Below are positions 1 to 9,659 of a DNA stretch of 64,000 bases, piece after piece. A model generated the notes under the pieces. It made no database searches and had not been told where the DNA came from. It worked only from the letters and a program-made list of their open reading frames with translations. The first letter of the stretch is position 1. Every line of letters starts with the position of its first letter. The DNA comes from Gracilimonas tropica DSM 19535. Its GTDB lineage: Bacteria > Bacteroidota > Rhodothermia > Balneolales > Balneolaceae. A program made the position numbers and the translations under genes. The stretch is from the NCBI RefSeq assembly GCF_000375425.1, contig NZ_AQXG01000008.1, positions 62,001 to 126,000 on the forward strand, read 5' to 3'.

Positions 1-142
1 GGATGTGGTGCGTCTCACTTAAAAAAATAAAGATACAAAGAAGGCGGGAGCTGTTAAAATGTATGCCTTGGGAATTTTGATTGTTGATTTATGATATGGG
101 AGTGAACGAACATATTCCCAATAAATTTTTATCTGCGCAACG

Positions 143-481
143 CTATTCACCAATGTGTTTATGAGTCCCTTTGCTATGACGTTTACGAAGTTTTTTGATC
201 ACTTTGTGAAGCGGAATTTCTTTTTCGGCCAACAGCAGCATGAGGTGAAAAATGAGGTCAGCAGCCTCTCCGATAGTTTCTTTGTCTTTTTTGTTTTTAG
301 ATGCGATCACGGTTTCAACGGCTTCTTCCCCAACCTTTTGAGCGATCTTATCCAACCCTTTCTTATACATAGAAGTAGTATACGAACCGTCAGGCATTTC
401 TTCTTTTCGGTCGTATAACAGTTCCTCGAGTTCAATAAGAAATTCAAAATCTTTTTGTGTGATCGTCTTGATATCAGCCAT
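143..481 (-). CDS. hisE: Phosphoribosyl-ATP pyrophosphatase (HisE)
   Basis: Hydrolyses phosphoribosyl-ATP to phosphoribosyl-AMP, the second step of histidine biosynthesis, in the cytoplasm. The 112-residue protein starting MADIKT has the all-alpha HisE/MazG-type motifs: KVGEEAVE at residues 49-56 and EAADLIFH at 72-79, which supply the acidic Mg-binding residues. Length matches stand-alone HisE; no HisI (cyclohydrolase) domain is fused. The reading frame stays open for 93 more codons upstream, to about position 760, but that part has no HisI motifs and contains a sequence repeated at 2378-2411, so I place the start at 481. It is separated from hisA and hisF by about 9 kb, so the his genes here are not one operon. 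Confidence 0.9.
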   Translation of the reverse strand: MADIKTITQKDFEFLIELEELLYDRKEEMPDGSYTTSMYKKGLDKIAQKVGEEAVETVIASKNKKDKETIGEAADLIFHLMLLLAEKEIPLHKVIKKLRKRHSKGTHKHIGE

Positions 482-675
482 ATCTAAAATATTTGATGCA
501 ATTTTTTGCGGGTGTGAAGTTCTGCTTTTTATGGCACTCAAACAATGTGTTATTCGAAATTTAACATTGCCAGGTAATTCCAACCTTTTCTCATTCTCGT
601 TCCGAACCACCGGTTCCGATAGCCGCAAAGAATATAATAGCCCAACTTCCGATGGACTATTTCTCCATATAGATA

Positions 676-709
676 ATCGGGCGGAGGTTTTTATTATTTG
701 GATACTTAA
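676..709. repeat. Dispersed intergenic repeat, copy 1
   Basis: A 34-bp segment beginning AATCGGGCGGAGG and ending TTTGGATACTTA recurs, with a few changes, at 2378-2411. Both copies are in non-coding stretches on the same strand. This copy falls in the open frame upstream of hisE, which argues that the upstream frame is not translated. The rest of 482-760 shows nothing else recognisable. Confidence 0.6.
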
Positions 710-926
710 CTCCAAAAAAATCATTACTTGATCCAACATCTCGCACCCTCCGTTAGCCACATAATTTGATTATGTAGCGAACACCTCCCTCAAAGGAGGA
801 CTCTTTGAACATCGAACAGAAGAACACTTAATCACAAATGTTGAAGTGAAAAAATCGCTTCACGATTCAATATTCTACAGCAGGTTTCTCTAAGCTACCA
901 CAAACCTTTATGTCCACTTCAAGAAG

Positions 927-976
927 TCTCCCCTCAAGGGGAGATCAATTCAAAAAAGGAACAGCTTTTTTGAATT
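927..976. repeat. Paired hairpins in the 761-1057 gap
   Basis: Two adjacent inverted repeats. TCTCCCCT/AGGGGAGA at 927-944 has a 2-base loop. A perfect 11-bp repeat AATTCAAAAAA/TTTTTTGAATT lies at 947-957 and 966-976. The first belongs to the CTCCCCTCAAGGGGAG family seen again at about 31310-31328. The gap between hisE and the AttH-like gene holds no gene I can support. Confidence 0.55.
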
Positions 977-1032
977 TCGTAGGGTGTTGGCGCCATAGCA
1001 TCAATATCTTCACCGAATCCTTCCTCCTTCAA

Positions 1033-1057
1033 TGTTCGATGTTCCTTGTTGGATGTT
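1033..1057. repeat. 3'-end repeat GTTCGATGTTCC, copy 1
   Basis: Contains GTTCGATGTTCCTTGTTG followed by GATGTTC. It directly abuts the stop codon of the minus-strand AttH-like gene. Two more copies abut or nearly abut the stop codons of other minus-strand genes at 2483-2514 and 17747-17779. Confidence 0.6.
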
Positions 1058-2227
1058 CTACTCATACCCGGTCATCTCGATAAAACCGTTGCCGCCGATT
1101 TCCTCTCCGTCCATTTGGCCGGAAACCGAAAGGGTGCCTTCAAAATATCGTACGGAAACATCCATCTCCTGATCCGGGAACAGGGTGGCCAGATCAAGTT
1201 CAAGATTATATTTTGGTATTTGAAGCGTCCATTTTGATGGGTAACTGGCTCCGCTGTGAGGACTTTCCCAACGATCCAAAACATCCAAATTCACTTCCTC
1301 TGGAGAGATATTGACTTTATTTCCATCCGGATCAACAAGAGAACCCACGGTAAATTCACTCACTGAGCCATCTGCATTTCGGAGCTGATAATACATCAGG
1401 TCGTAGCCGTTGGAGAGCTGAATGGAGAACCAATCCCAGCCTTCCTGCTCACGATCCAGCGCCGAAGTACTCCATTCGTGGTCCATCCAGCTTGAGCCAC
1501 TCACTTCCAGTTTTTCTTTGTTTATAGTGATGGAGCCTTCTGCATCCATACGGGTGAAGGCCAGGTAATAGGATGCATTTCCTTCTTCCTCTCCTTTTTT
1601 ATCGTATCCATTTTCCCCTTGAAGCACCAACGGTTTGGCAGGTGTAACGGTGAGATCGATCGCCGTGCCATTTTCCATTTTTGCTTTTAGTTGAACCGGG
1701 AAATTTTTGTCGTCAGTTTCTTCAGGATCAACCCGAAGAATTTCCCAGTCTTCCAGCCAAATGCGATAGGGATCCACTTGAGCACCGGCTAAACCTGCGG
1801 CACCGCGACTGTATCGCTCTTCAAAAACATGGTTTTCATTTTGGACGTCCGAAATCGCAAAGTGCCCCAGATATAACTGATCGGTATTCCATCCCTTATA
1901 AAAAGGCTGACTTGGATTGAGACTGTCCGGCGGATTCAGCTGGCTTCGAAAAATGGTGAATTGATATCCAAAATGACGTCCTTCCTCTGTAAACACATTC
2001 CCGGTGTAGTACCACCACTCTGTTCGGAACCCGGGATGCGGACCGTGATCATCCGGAAACACAAATTCACGCGGACCTGTAGCACGAAGATAACCTTCTT
2101 CATCCCCGCCGCCCATCGCTTCAGCTACGGATATGGAAGCGGTGATTTCTTCCTCGCCCCCGGAATTCATCCATACGATTCCAGCCACCAAGATTATCGC
2201 GAATATGCTCCAATATATTTTTTTCAT
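1058..2227 (-). CDS. AttH/CrtC-type lipocalin-like protein, membrane anchored
   Basis: A 389-residue protein with a single N-terminal hydrophobic segment (residues about 5-20) and no lipobox, so probably anchored to the outside of the cytoplasmic membrane. The body has the AttH/CrtC hydroxyneurosporene-synthase-like fold signature: TEWWYYTGN at residues 69-77 and SSWMDHEWS near 245, with the conserved Trp, Asp, His and Glu of the family. Proteins of this family are often encoded beside an FtsX-type permease and a LolD-like ATPase, and here it is the last gene of that set, 291 bp after the permease. Many are misnamed carotenoid hydratase or iron transporter; no carotenoid genes are nearby. Its probable role is handling a lipophilic envelope substrate for the transporter, which is inference. 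Confidence 0.8.
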   Translation of the reverse strand: MKKIYWSIFAIILVAGIVWMNSGGEEEITASISVAEAMGGGDEEGYLRATGPREFVFPDDHGPHPGFRTEWWYYTGNVFTEEGRHFGYQFTIFRSQLNPPDSLNPSQPFYKGWNTDQLYLGHFAISDVQNENHVFEERYSRGAAGLAGAQVDPYRIWLEDWEILRVDPEETDDKNFPVQLKAKMENGTAIDLTVTPAKPLVLQGENGYDKKGEEEGNASYYLAFTRMDAEGSITINKEKLEVSGSSWMDHEWSTSALDREQEGWDWFSIQLSNGYDLMYYQLRNADGSVSEFTVGSLVDPDGNKVNISPEEVNLDVLDRWESPHSGASYPSKWTLQIPKYNLELDLATLFPDQEMDVSVRYFEGTLSVSGQMDGEEIGGNGFIEMTGYE

Positions 2228-2270
2228 TTTGCCACTAATTATTTAATCCTAAAACTCGTTTTTTGACTCT

Positions 2271-2318
2271 TAACCAAGCTCCAGCTTGGTTACGCATTCC
2301 AGGAAGCTCCTGCTTCCT
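2271..2318 (+). repeat. REP pair (REPIN), solo copy
   Basis: Two palindromes separated by 8 bases: TAACCAAGCT-CC-AGCTTGGTTA (2271-2292) and AGGAAGC-TCCT-GCTTCCT (2301-2318). The second palindrome and the spacer (GCATTCC against GCAGTCC) match the pairs that flank the RAYT gene at 28148-28194 and 28872-28920, so this is probably a dispersed copy mobilised by that enzyme. Confidence 0.7.
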
Positions 2319-2377
2319 ACTTGTCAGCTTTGGGGATATTTTGTCCAACCTCCGATCTACATTTTTCCTAAAAAACC

Positions 2378-2411
2378 AATCGGGCGGAAGGTTTTCTATT
2401 TGGATATCTTA
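2378..2411. repeat. Dispersed intergenic repeat, copy 2
   Basis: Near copy of 676-709. It is followed by the imperfect palindrome CCCCGGGA-TAAAT-TCCGGGG at about 2412-2431. The whole 2228-2518 gap consists of repeat-like DNA, with no gene. Confidence 0.55.
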
Positions 2412-2482
2412 CCCCGGGATAAATTCCGGGGCTATTCATATTTCATCCCTATCGGGATTTCTTTCTTAATTCAATATTTGGG

Positions 2483-2514
2483 TGTTCCTTGTTCGATGTT
2501 CCTTGTTGGATGTC
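2483..2514. repeat. 3'-end repeat GTTCGATGTTCC, copy 2
   Basis: Contains GTTCCTTGTTCGATGTTCC and then TTGTTGGATGTCC. It ends four bases from the stop codon of the minus-strand FtsX permease at 2519. Same family as 1033-1057 and 17747-17779. Confidence 0.6.
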
Positions 2515-2518
2515 CTTT

Positions 2519-5065
2519 CTATTCATTTCTCAAAGCATCCGCAGGGTTTGCTTCGGACATTTTTTTGGAGGGATAAATTCCCGCCAAAAGTGCTGCTATG
2601 ATCGCCAATGCAACGGCCTGAATCAGTACTTCCGGGGTGATCATAAATTGCAACGTCCAGCCGAAGGAGCGCAAATTTATTACATATACCAAAATGTAGG
2701 CCATCAAAATTCCCAGGGGGACGGACAAAATTCCGGCCATTACACCCATCACTCCGGTTTGGGAGATCACGTAATTCCAAAGCTGACCAGGGGTCATTCC
2801 GTTTGCCCTGAGCACCGCTAATTCACGGGCTCGTTCTAACTGAAGAGCCATCAATGCGCTCAACACGCCCATAAATGCAACTAAAATCGCCAGCATTCTG
2901 AGTACAATCGTTACCGTAAAGGTCCGGTCAAAAATCTCGATGGAAGCTTCTCGCAGTCCTCGGTTCGAACGGATAAAAACTTCCTGCATTCCCGATACAC
3001 GCTCCCTGAGTTGTTCTACCAAGGCCTCTACCTCCACTCCTTCTTCAGCATAAAGTGCTAACCCAGATACAGCATCGTCATCAAAAAATTGATTATAGAT
3101 TTTTCTGCTGATGGTCACCGTTCCAATATCGGAAGCATAATCAAAGTTAATGGCCTGAATTACGAACGGCTGATTTCCGGCATCGGTATCAATAAAAAGA
3201 GTGTCTCCCAGCCCAACATCATTCCTATAGGCATACACCTCAGAAACCATCACAAGATCTTCCTGAGTATATCTTTGCCAAAAATTGGGTCCGCTTTCCT
3301 TCAGTTGAAAAGCGTCCTTAGCCGCGGCTCCCTGATCGATGGCTACCAGATTGTCGGTTCCATAATTGGTTCTTACATCCACGCTTCGAACCGTGCTTGC
3401 TTCGGCTACGCCTTCGGTTTCTTTGAGGATTTGCACCAAATTCAGCTCCAGAGTGGCATCGGCTTGTCGGGTTACGGAGCTTGGGGGTTGAATGTACACA
3501 TCGGCTTGCAACTGCGCCTCCAGCCAGGAAACGACCGTAGTGCGGAAACTGTCCACCATCACCCCAACACCTACGGTAGCCGCGATTGCGACCGCCAAAG
3601 CTGCGATTGCAACCGATGTTCGGCTCAATTCCGTGACCACTCCCCGAACCGACATCTTCCCGATCAATCCGTTTATGGCTCCCAGCAAAGGACGGAATAA
3701 TTTTGCCATTCCTACAATAAACAGCGGAGTGATGAGCGCAAATCCCACGATCATAAATAAAAGTGAAGAATATCCCGCTGCAATTCCACCGTTTGGAATA
3801 AGCAGAATTCCCACTCCGGCTAATCCGCCGAGGATGCCATATCCGGCCAATGGTAAAATTCTTGAAGTGATCTTTGATTCATTGGAAGATCGTTTTAGCA
3901 CCGTGGTGACTTCAGCTTGTGAAGCCTCGCGCGCCGGCCAAAATGCGGCTATTAACGTGGCTCCAATTCCCAAAACGATTCCCTTCAACAGCGGAAAAAC
4001 ACCGATAGATAATTCCTGAACCGACAGCACAAAGTATAGATCGTTGATAGATTGAGTGACCAATTTCACTAAGCCTTGTGCAAGTATGATTCCGGCAACA
4101 ATTCCGATCACGGTTCCCAATGCACCGATCAAGAGTGCTTCTTTCAGCACGGTAAATAAGATCTCATTTTTGGTAACGCCCAACGCTCTTAGTCTCCCGA
4201 TCAACGGACGGCGCTGTACCACGGAAAAGGTCATGGTATTATAAATCAGGAACATCCCGACCAACAGTGCCAGCATACTTAAAGCTTGCAAGTTGAACTC
4301 GAAAGCGCGGGTCATTTGTTCGACGGTTTCTGTGCGGGAATCGGACCGGATGATTTCTGCTCCCTCCGGCAACAATGGTTTTATTTCGGCTTGAACCGAT
4401 TCTGAATTTTCGGGAAGGATGAGGTCGATGCGGGTGAGCTCTCCTTGCATATCGAACAGTCGCTGAGCGGTGCTGACATCCACCAATAAAATACTTTCCA
4501 GGGCTTGTTGACTGCGGTCATCGCTGGCTTCGATAATTCCGATAAGTCGAATCTGAAACCCTCTTCCACCTACCGAAATTTGTAATGTATCTCCAATCTC
4601 AGCCTGAATTTCTTCTGCTACAGAGGCCGCTACCAATCCGGAATTCTCACCGTTTATAAATTCTGAAAGTTCAATTCCTGCCCGTTGGCTTGCGTAATCC
4701 CGAAATGGTTCCTCGGCGATAGGATCAACCCCAAGCACCTGAAACGTTCGGTTCAGACCATCGACCCGGGCATAACCCTCCACCACGGGGGCTGAATTTC
4801 TGAAGCCTGATTCCACCCGCAGATCCCGGTAAACCGATTCGTCCAGGTTTTCCCCTGCGCCTCGAATTTGATGCGTTGCTTTGCCGGTCACAGCTTCGGT
4901 TGAGAGTTGAAAAGCTTTCTCGGCACTGGAATTTGAGAGATCAATAGAAACAACAACGGCAACGCCGAGTGCAACGCCCAAAATGGAAAGCGCAAAATGC
5001 CAGGGATGTTTTTTCAGGAATCGCAGGCTGGACAGCCACAATAAATTGGAAGAGTTTGAAGCCAT
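2519..5065 (-). CDS. ABC transporter permease, FtsX/YbbP type
   Basis: An 848-residue membrane protein. It has an N-terminal membrane segment (residues about 22-42), a large extracytoplasmic MacB-type core domain, a first FtsX block of several segments (about 255-380), a second periplasmic domain, and a C-terminal FtsX block (about 720-840). Two FtsX domains in one chain is the YbbP/AttF-AttG arrangement rather than the single-domain MacB. It lies downstream of its ATPase with a TAATG overlap (the stop and start share base 5065), indicating translational coupling. With the AttH-like gene it forms an exporter or lipoprotein/lipid extraction complex; the substrate is unknown. Confidence 0.88.
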   Translation of the reverse strand: MASNSSNLLWLSSLRFLKKHPWHFALSILGVALGVAVVVSIDLSNSSAEKAFQLSTEAVTGKATHQIRGAGENLDESVYRDLRVESGFRNSAPVVEGYARVDGLNRTFQVLGVDPIAEEPFRDYASQRAGIELSEFINGENSGLVAASVAEEIQAEIGDTLQISVGGRGFQIRLIGIIEASDDRSQQALESILLVDVSTAQRLFDMQGELTRIDLILPENSESVQAEIKPLLPEGAEIIRSDSRTETVEQMTRAFEFNLQALSMLALLVGMFLIYNTMTFSVVQRRPLIGRLRALGVTKNEILFTVLKEALLIGALGTVIGIVAGIILAQGLVKLVTQSINDLYFVLSVQELSIGVFPLLKGIVLGIGATLIAAFWPAREASQAEVTTVLKRSSNESKITSRILPLAGYGILGGLAGVGILLIPNGGIAAGYSSLLFMIVGFALITPLFIVGMAKLFRPLLGAINGLIGKMSVRGVVTELSRTSVAIAALAVAIAATVGVGVMVDSFRTTVVSWLEAQLQADVYIQPPSSVTRQADATLELNLVQILKETEGVAEASTVRSVDVRTNYGTDNLVAIDQGAAAKDAFQLKESGPNFWQRYTQEDLVMVSEVYAYRNDVGLGDTLFIDTDAGNQPFVIQAINFDYASDIGTVTISRKIYNQFFDDDAVSGLALYAEEGVEVEALVEQLRERVSGMQEVFIRSNRGLREASIEIFDRTFTVTIVLRMLAILVAFMGVLSALMALQLERARELAVLRANGMTPGQLWNYVISQTGVMGVMAGILSVPLGILMAYILVYVINLRSFGWTLQFMITPEVLIQAVALAIIAALLAGIYPSKKMSEANPADALRNE

Positions 5066-5769
5066 TATTTTGCGAATTCGGCCGGTTCTACCTGTTCTAA
5101 TTTTCCGCCCCGAAGTTCTACCACGCGATCTGCAATCTCACAAATATCACGATCGTGCGTAGCTAAAATAATGGTACGGCCATTTTCCCTGACTGATTTG
5201 TTCAGTATATCAAGAATGGTTTTGCCGGTTTCGTAATCAAGGTTACCAGTGGGTTCATCGGCCAGAATCAGCATGGGTTCGTGAGCTAATGCCCGTGCAA
5301 TAGCTACCCGCTGTTGCTCTCCCCCGGAGAGTCGATCCGGATAGCTGTCTCCGCGATCACCGAGTCCCACTTCATCCAAAAACTGTTGGGCTTTTTTTTC
5401 TGCAGATGCGTCGGAATCTCCCTTTAATTTTAGTGGGAGGAGCACATTTTCGAGCGCAGTCAAAGTGGATATCAAATTGAATGATTGAAAGATGAAGCCA
5501 ATATTTTTTCTTCGGAATAGCGTTCTGGAATTTTCATCCATTCCGGCCAGATTGGTACCACCAATTACGACTTGACCGGAATCCGGTTTATCGATGCCGC
5601 TTACCAAATTCAGCAAGGTGCTTTTGCCTGAGCCTGAGCGTCCGAGCAGCACGATCATCTCTCCTTCCTTAACCGAGAGTTCCAGGTCGTCTAAGACAGA
5701 ACGGGATTTTGTTCCCTCCTGATAGCTTTTAGTGAGTTTGTTGAGCTGAATATGTGCGTTTTCTTTCAT
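5065..5769 (-). CDS. ABC transporter ATP-binding protein, LolD/YbbA type
   Basis: A 234-residue ATPase energising the FtsX permease encoded immediately downstream. Visible motifs are Walker A GRSGSGKST, Q-loop FIFQSFNL, signature [15 protein letters not shown] and Walker [13 protein letters not shown], followed by the H-loop ATHD. This is the lineage of LolD, MacB and FtsE, which power mechanotransmission rather than classical import. I start it at the ATG of MKENAHIQ (5769). An in-frame ATG at 5805 and a TTG at 5811 would add 12-14 residues; neither has a convincing ribosome binding site. It is the first gene of the ATPase-permease-AttH operon. Confidence 0.88.
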   Translation of the reverse strand: MKENAHIQLNKLTKSYQEGTKSRSVLDDLELSVKEGEMIVLLGRSGSGKSTLLNLVSGIDKPDSGQVVIGGTNLAGMDENSRTLFRRKNIGFIFQSFNLISTLTALENVLLPLKLKGDSDASAEKKAQQFLDEVGLGDRGDSYPDRLSGGEQQRVAIARALAHEPMLILADEPTGNLDYETGKTILDILNKSVRENGRTIILATHDRDICEIADRVVELRGGKLEQVEPAEFAK

Positions 5770-5863
5770 TCTGATGATTTGGTCATTATTGCTACGACCA
5801 AACATCAACAACCCGGTATTTGTTCCTTATAAGTTGCTCCATTGGGAAACAAAAATTTCCCCA

Positions 5864-5896
5864 TAAAAAAAGGCGTCTGAATAAATCAGACGCCTT
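5864..5896 (-). terminator. Rho-independent terminator of the LamG/T9SS gene
   Basis: A perfect 11-bp stem AAGGCGTCTGA (5870-5880) and TCAGACGCCTT (5886-5896) with loop ATAAA. On the minus strand the stem is followed by a run of seven T. It lies 20 bp after the stop codon of the gene ending at 5916 and shields the ABC operon from read-through. Confidence 0.92.
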
Positions 5897-5915
5897 AAAC
5901 CGGAAGATCAATTGA

Positions 5916-8900
5916 TCATTTCACCAACATCATTTTTTGGGTCTTTTCAAAATTGGCTGCACGCAGTCGATAGATATACATACCACTTGGCAGCCCTTTT
6001 GCATCAAATACGACGCTATGGCTTCCTGCAGCTTGTTTCTTGTTTACCAGTTTTGCCACTTCCTGCCCCAATGTATTGAATACGGTAAGTTGAACTTGTG
6101 ATGCCTCAGGGAGAGCATATTTAATATTCGTAGTTGGGTTGAATGGATTCGGGTAATTGTGATGGAGCTTGAACTCTTCGGGTACACCGGGTTCTTCCGT
6201 GATCTCCGTTGATTCCACCATGTCTACGCCTACGGTTACCGTCGTTTCACCGCCGTCTTCATCCGTAACTTTAATATCAAGAGTCGCGGAACCATCAAAA
6301 CCCTTATTTGGACTTAAGGTCAGGTTTCTGCCATCAAAGTCTATATTTATTCCGGAGGTATCCACGCTAAAGCTGTACGTTAAGGCTGAATCCGGGGATT
6401 CCACATCGCCGGTGCGTGCATACATATCGGCAGTAAAGGAGCCCTCAAATGCTATCTTTATGTTATTCTCAAAACCGGCCAGCTCAGGCAGATCATTGAC
6501 AGAAGTCACATTTACGATCAGCTTTTGAGATACCGTTGTAGCACCATCCGAAGCCTGAACTTCCAAAGTATCCGTTCCAAATATGTTATCCAGTGATTGA
6601 AACACCAGGCTGGTATCTTGCTGAACCTCAGCTTCCACTATGTGGCATGGTACCTTTATGGAGTAGGAAAGCACCGGGTTATCGTCATCCTGAAAAACCG
6701 TATCTAAATCTGCTACAGTCAATGTTCCAAAATCTTCTTCGATGGTAACTTCCTGAATTGGGTTCTCGATTACCGGCTGACTGCTTAGTGCGTTCGAATT
6801 AATAAAAGTAGCATCACCTTGTAACTCTCCACTCATTGCCCTTGTAGCAGAGCTGTGAGTGAGGCTTGAACCGAGATCTTCATCAAACCTCAAATAGGTG
6901 ATCAACCCATCCTGAGAACCGTTGAGCATCTTATAATAATTATCGTCGATTTCAGATTCTGTTCTGGTCACATTCCAGATCCGGATCTCGTCCATTGCTC
7001 CGCTGAAGAAGTTTGCATCAAGAGCATTCGGGGCTCCTAATAACAACGGTTGTCCATTCGAACCAATCGATCGGGTCTCACTGTCTGTACCATCCAGTTG
7101 ACCGTTTATATAGATCTTAAGGTCTGTACCGTCATAAGTGGCAGCGATATGCGTCCACTGATTGGCCGGAATACTTGATCCGCTAACCACTCTTGGGCCG
7201 CTATTGTTGATGTCCCCAATGGTAAATGAAGCCGTAACAGCATCACCGGCCCCTTCCAACCTGAGCATGTATCCGCCACCGGTTGAACCTTTTTGCAGAA
7301 TGATAGCATTTTCATCACTGTTGCCATCGTGATTCACCCAGGCTTCCACTGTCATTGAGTGGTCATAATTTTGGTAAAGCTGTTCGTATCCGTCAAGAGA
7401 ATTTCTGCTGTCAAAACGCACATAATCCAGCTCTCCATCCAGTTCCAGGGCATGTCCTGCTCTGTAAGACGAGACTCTTGCCGGAGCAATGTAGCTCAGA
7501 TCACTTTCCTGACCTTCAGCATTTATCACAGTAGCTTCGTAAAAGTAAGAATTTTCAGCTTGCACATCGGCATCACTGTAAGAAGAGGTTGAAGACAGCG
7601 TAGCGATCTCCGTACGATCACTTCCGTCCTGAGTTGTAGAGCGGTACAATTTATACTGGGCTGCTGCTGCACCATCCCGGTTCTCTACACTCACATTAAC
7701 CAAACTGCCCGATGCTTCGGTAAAACGGTAAGGTGCCACCGGAAAAACTCCTGAAGCTTGAATACCAATATCTCCATTTACGGGAATCAACTCCATATCG
7801 GTGTGATATGTATCCGAACTTCTAACAATACTATTTCCTGTATCATCGAATTTATAGTATAACTCAAGTCCTACTTCGTTCCCGGTATAAGGACTGTTGA
7901 AATGATCTTCGATATCCTGCCGGGGAAGAGCTACACTCCAAATTCCCAATTCATCGATCTGCCCGCTGTAAAAATAGCTTGATGCTGCTGCGTCTGCCCC
8001 TATGAACAGATCAAGATCGTTATTTCCAATAGTTCGTGTTTCAGTGTTGGTTGCATCCAGTTTTCCATTCACATAAACCTTTAGGTCCGTTCCATCATAA
8101 GTTCCTGCGACATGGGTCCATTGATGCGCCGGTATACTGGAATTAGAAATAATCGTAGGTCCTCCGTTATTCACATCCCCGATCGCAAAAGCAAGCCGGG
8201 GAGCCTGGCCTTTTCCGTCAAATCGCAGAACATAACCTCCATCGGTTGAGCCCTTGGCCATGATAACAGCATTTTCATCACTCTGTCCATCATGTTTTAT
8301 CCAGGCATGAACGGTGATCCCGGTTCCGGTGATATCCAACGATGGTCGTTCTGACACGGCCCCATAAGCATTTTTGGACAGATGTAAACTTGCTCCTCCA
8401 AACTGACTGTAAGGAGTTGCATTAACATTTCTTGAAAAATCACTTTCATTACCTGACCCATTTACCGTCGTAACTTCATAATAATAGGTGACTCCGTTAT
8501 CTACATCCGTATCCGTAAAACTACTTACCGTTGAAGCTGCCGTTGCAACGCTTGTGCGGTCAATTCCATCCGGTTGTGTGGAACGGTAGATCTCGAATGA
8601 TGCGGCATCATTTTCGTTATTAGGCCCCAATCTCTCATCCCAGGTTAATTCTACCTGACCGTTCTTATTTTGAATATACACTTCCGGAGCAATCGGTACA
8701 GCTCCCGGAGTTACCACCGTTGCATCTCCAACCATAGATAAGCCGCTGGATCCGGCCATATCATTTACGGTGCTGCTTGTTACATCATCAAAGTCATAAA
8801 AAGCGATCAATCCGGCTTCACTGCCCGTTAATTTTTCAAGATAACTGTCAGCAATTTCAAAAGCCGATCTTGTGGTATTCCAAATGCGTACTCCATCCAT

Positions 8901-9482
8901 TTGACCACTCAAAAAATTTGTGGATAAAGAAGCATCCGTCCCCAAGGTGAGGTTATTACTATTTGAACCGATGCTGCGTGTTTCCGTGTCGGTAGCATCC
9001 AATTCGCCATCAATATATATCTTCAGAAATTGACCGTCATAGGTAGCTGCCACATGGGTCCATCGATTGGCAGGAAGTCCACTTTCTGAAATAACCTGAG
9101 GCCCTCCATTATTGAGGTCACCGATCACAAACCGTAAATAGGTTTCATCACCTTCCCCAATTAGTTGAAGGCGGTAACCACTACCATTCACCCCTTTGTT
9201 AATAATGAAGGCATCCTGCACACTGTTGCCATCATGCTTAACCCACGCTTCCAGGGTAATGTTGTAACCGCTGATATCCAGGGCTGCATTATGAGCTGCC
9301 GTTGCATAATCTCCGTTTCCATCCAGACTTAAAGCAGCTCGCTGAGCCATCACCTGAAAGGAGACAAATGTCATCAGCAACACCATCATGGCTCTCTTCG
9401 TCCATGGCTGTATTTTTTTTCTGAGTACATAGCCCGTACCCTCTTTGTTATTATTTTTTTGTAAAGTATCTGTTTTATTCAT
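5916..9482 (-). CDS. Secreted LamG-repeat adhesin-like protein with T9SS sorting domain
   Basis: An 1188-residue secreted protein. The signal peptide lies within residues about 25-47, after a long charged N-terminal extension, and ends VMAQ. It is followed by three LamG/concanavalin-like lectin domains (about 48-255, 365-560 and 675-875), recognised by repeated phrases such as ALDISGYNITLEAWVKHDG and QWTHVAATYDG, each separated by a fibronectin-III-like segment. A cadherin-like tandem follows (about 900-1090). The last 80 residues are a type IX secretion C-terminal domain with the HNYPNPFNPTTNIKYALP motif and the terminal SGMYIYRLRA block. It should be exported by T9SS and held on the surface or released, probably binding polysaccharide (inference). 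No catalytic domain is visible. Confidence 0.87.
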   Translation of the reverse strand: MNKTDTLQKNNNKEGTGYVLRKKIQPWTKRAMMVLLMTFVSFQVMAQRAALSLDGNGDYATAAHNAALDISGYNITLEAWVKHDGNSVQDAFIINKGVNGSGYRLQLIGEGDETYLRFVIGDLNNGGPQVISESGLPANRWTHVAATYDGQFLKIYIDGELDATDTETRSIGSNSNNLTLGTDASLSTNFLSGQMDGVRIWNTTRSAFEIADSYLEKLTGSEAGLIAFYDFDDVTSSTVNDMAGSSGLSMVGDATVVTPGAVPIAPEVYIQNKNGQVELTWDERLGPNNENDAASFEIYRSTQPDGIDRTSVATAASTVSSFTDTDVDNGVTYYYEVTTVNGSGNESDFSRNVNATPYSQFGGASLHLSKNAYGAVSERPSLDITGTGITVHAWIKHDGQSDENAVIMAKGSTDGGYVLRFDGKGQAPRLAFAIGDVNNGGPTIISNSSIPAHQWTHVAGTYDGTDLKVYVNGKLDATNTETRTIGNNDLDLFIGADAAASSYFYSGQIDELGIWSVALPRQDIEDHFNSPYTGNEVGLELYYKFDDTGNSIVRSSDTYHTDMELIPVNGDIGIQASGVFPVAPYRFTEASGSLVNVSVENRDGAAAAQYKLYRSTTQDGSDRTEIATLSSTSSYSDADVQAENSYFYEATVINAEGQESDLSYIAPARVSSYRAGHALELDGELDYVRFDSRNSLDGYEQLYQNYDHSMTVEAWVNHDGNSDENAIILQKGSTGGGYMLRLEGAGDAVTASFTIGDINNSGPRVVSGSSIPANQWTHIAATYDGTDLKIYINGQLDGTDSETRSIGSNGQPLLLGAPNALDANFFSGAMDEIRIWNVTRTESEIDDNYYKMLNGSQDGLITYLRFDEDLGSSLTHSSATRAMSGELQGDATFINSNALSSQPVIENPIQEVTIEEDFGTLTVADLDTVFQDDDNPVLSYSIKVPCHIVEAEVQQDTSLVFQSLDNIFGTDTLEVQASDGATTVSQKLIVNVTSVNDLPELAGFENNIKIAFEGSFTADMYARTGDVESPDSALTYSFSVDTSGINIDFDGRNLTLSPNKGFDGSATLDIKVTDEDGGETTVTVGVDMVESTEITEEPGVPEEFKLHHNYPNPFNPTTNIKYALPEASQVQLTVFNTLGQEVAKLVNKKQAAGSHSVVFDAKGLPSGMYIYRLRAANFEKTQKMMLVK

Positions 9483-9659
9483 TTTAACTTCTCATTTTTA
9501 TTTCTCAAGGTTTATATATCATCATTTACGAAGTTGAAATGAGAATTAGCTCAGTCTTTAATTTTAAACATCACTTTTTTATTGATGATATCTTCTCTCC
9601 TTCCATTTTGAGTAAGAAAAGAAGTGCTGTAACCCCTAACTTTATGCAAAAAAGAATCC

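Noticed and set aside
1-142. Partial gene at the left edge
   Set aside because: No frame gives a recognisable protein and the stretch is short and AT-rich; nothing can be supported there.
143-760. 205-residue frame as a bifunctional HisIE
   Set aside because: The N-terminal part has no HisI cyclohydrolase motifs and contains a dispersed non-coding repeat; only the last 112 residues are HisE.
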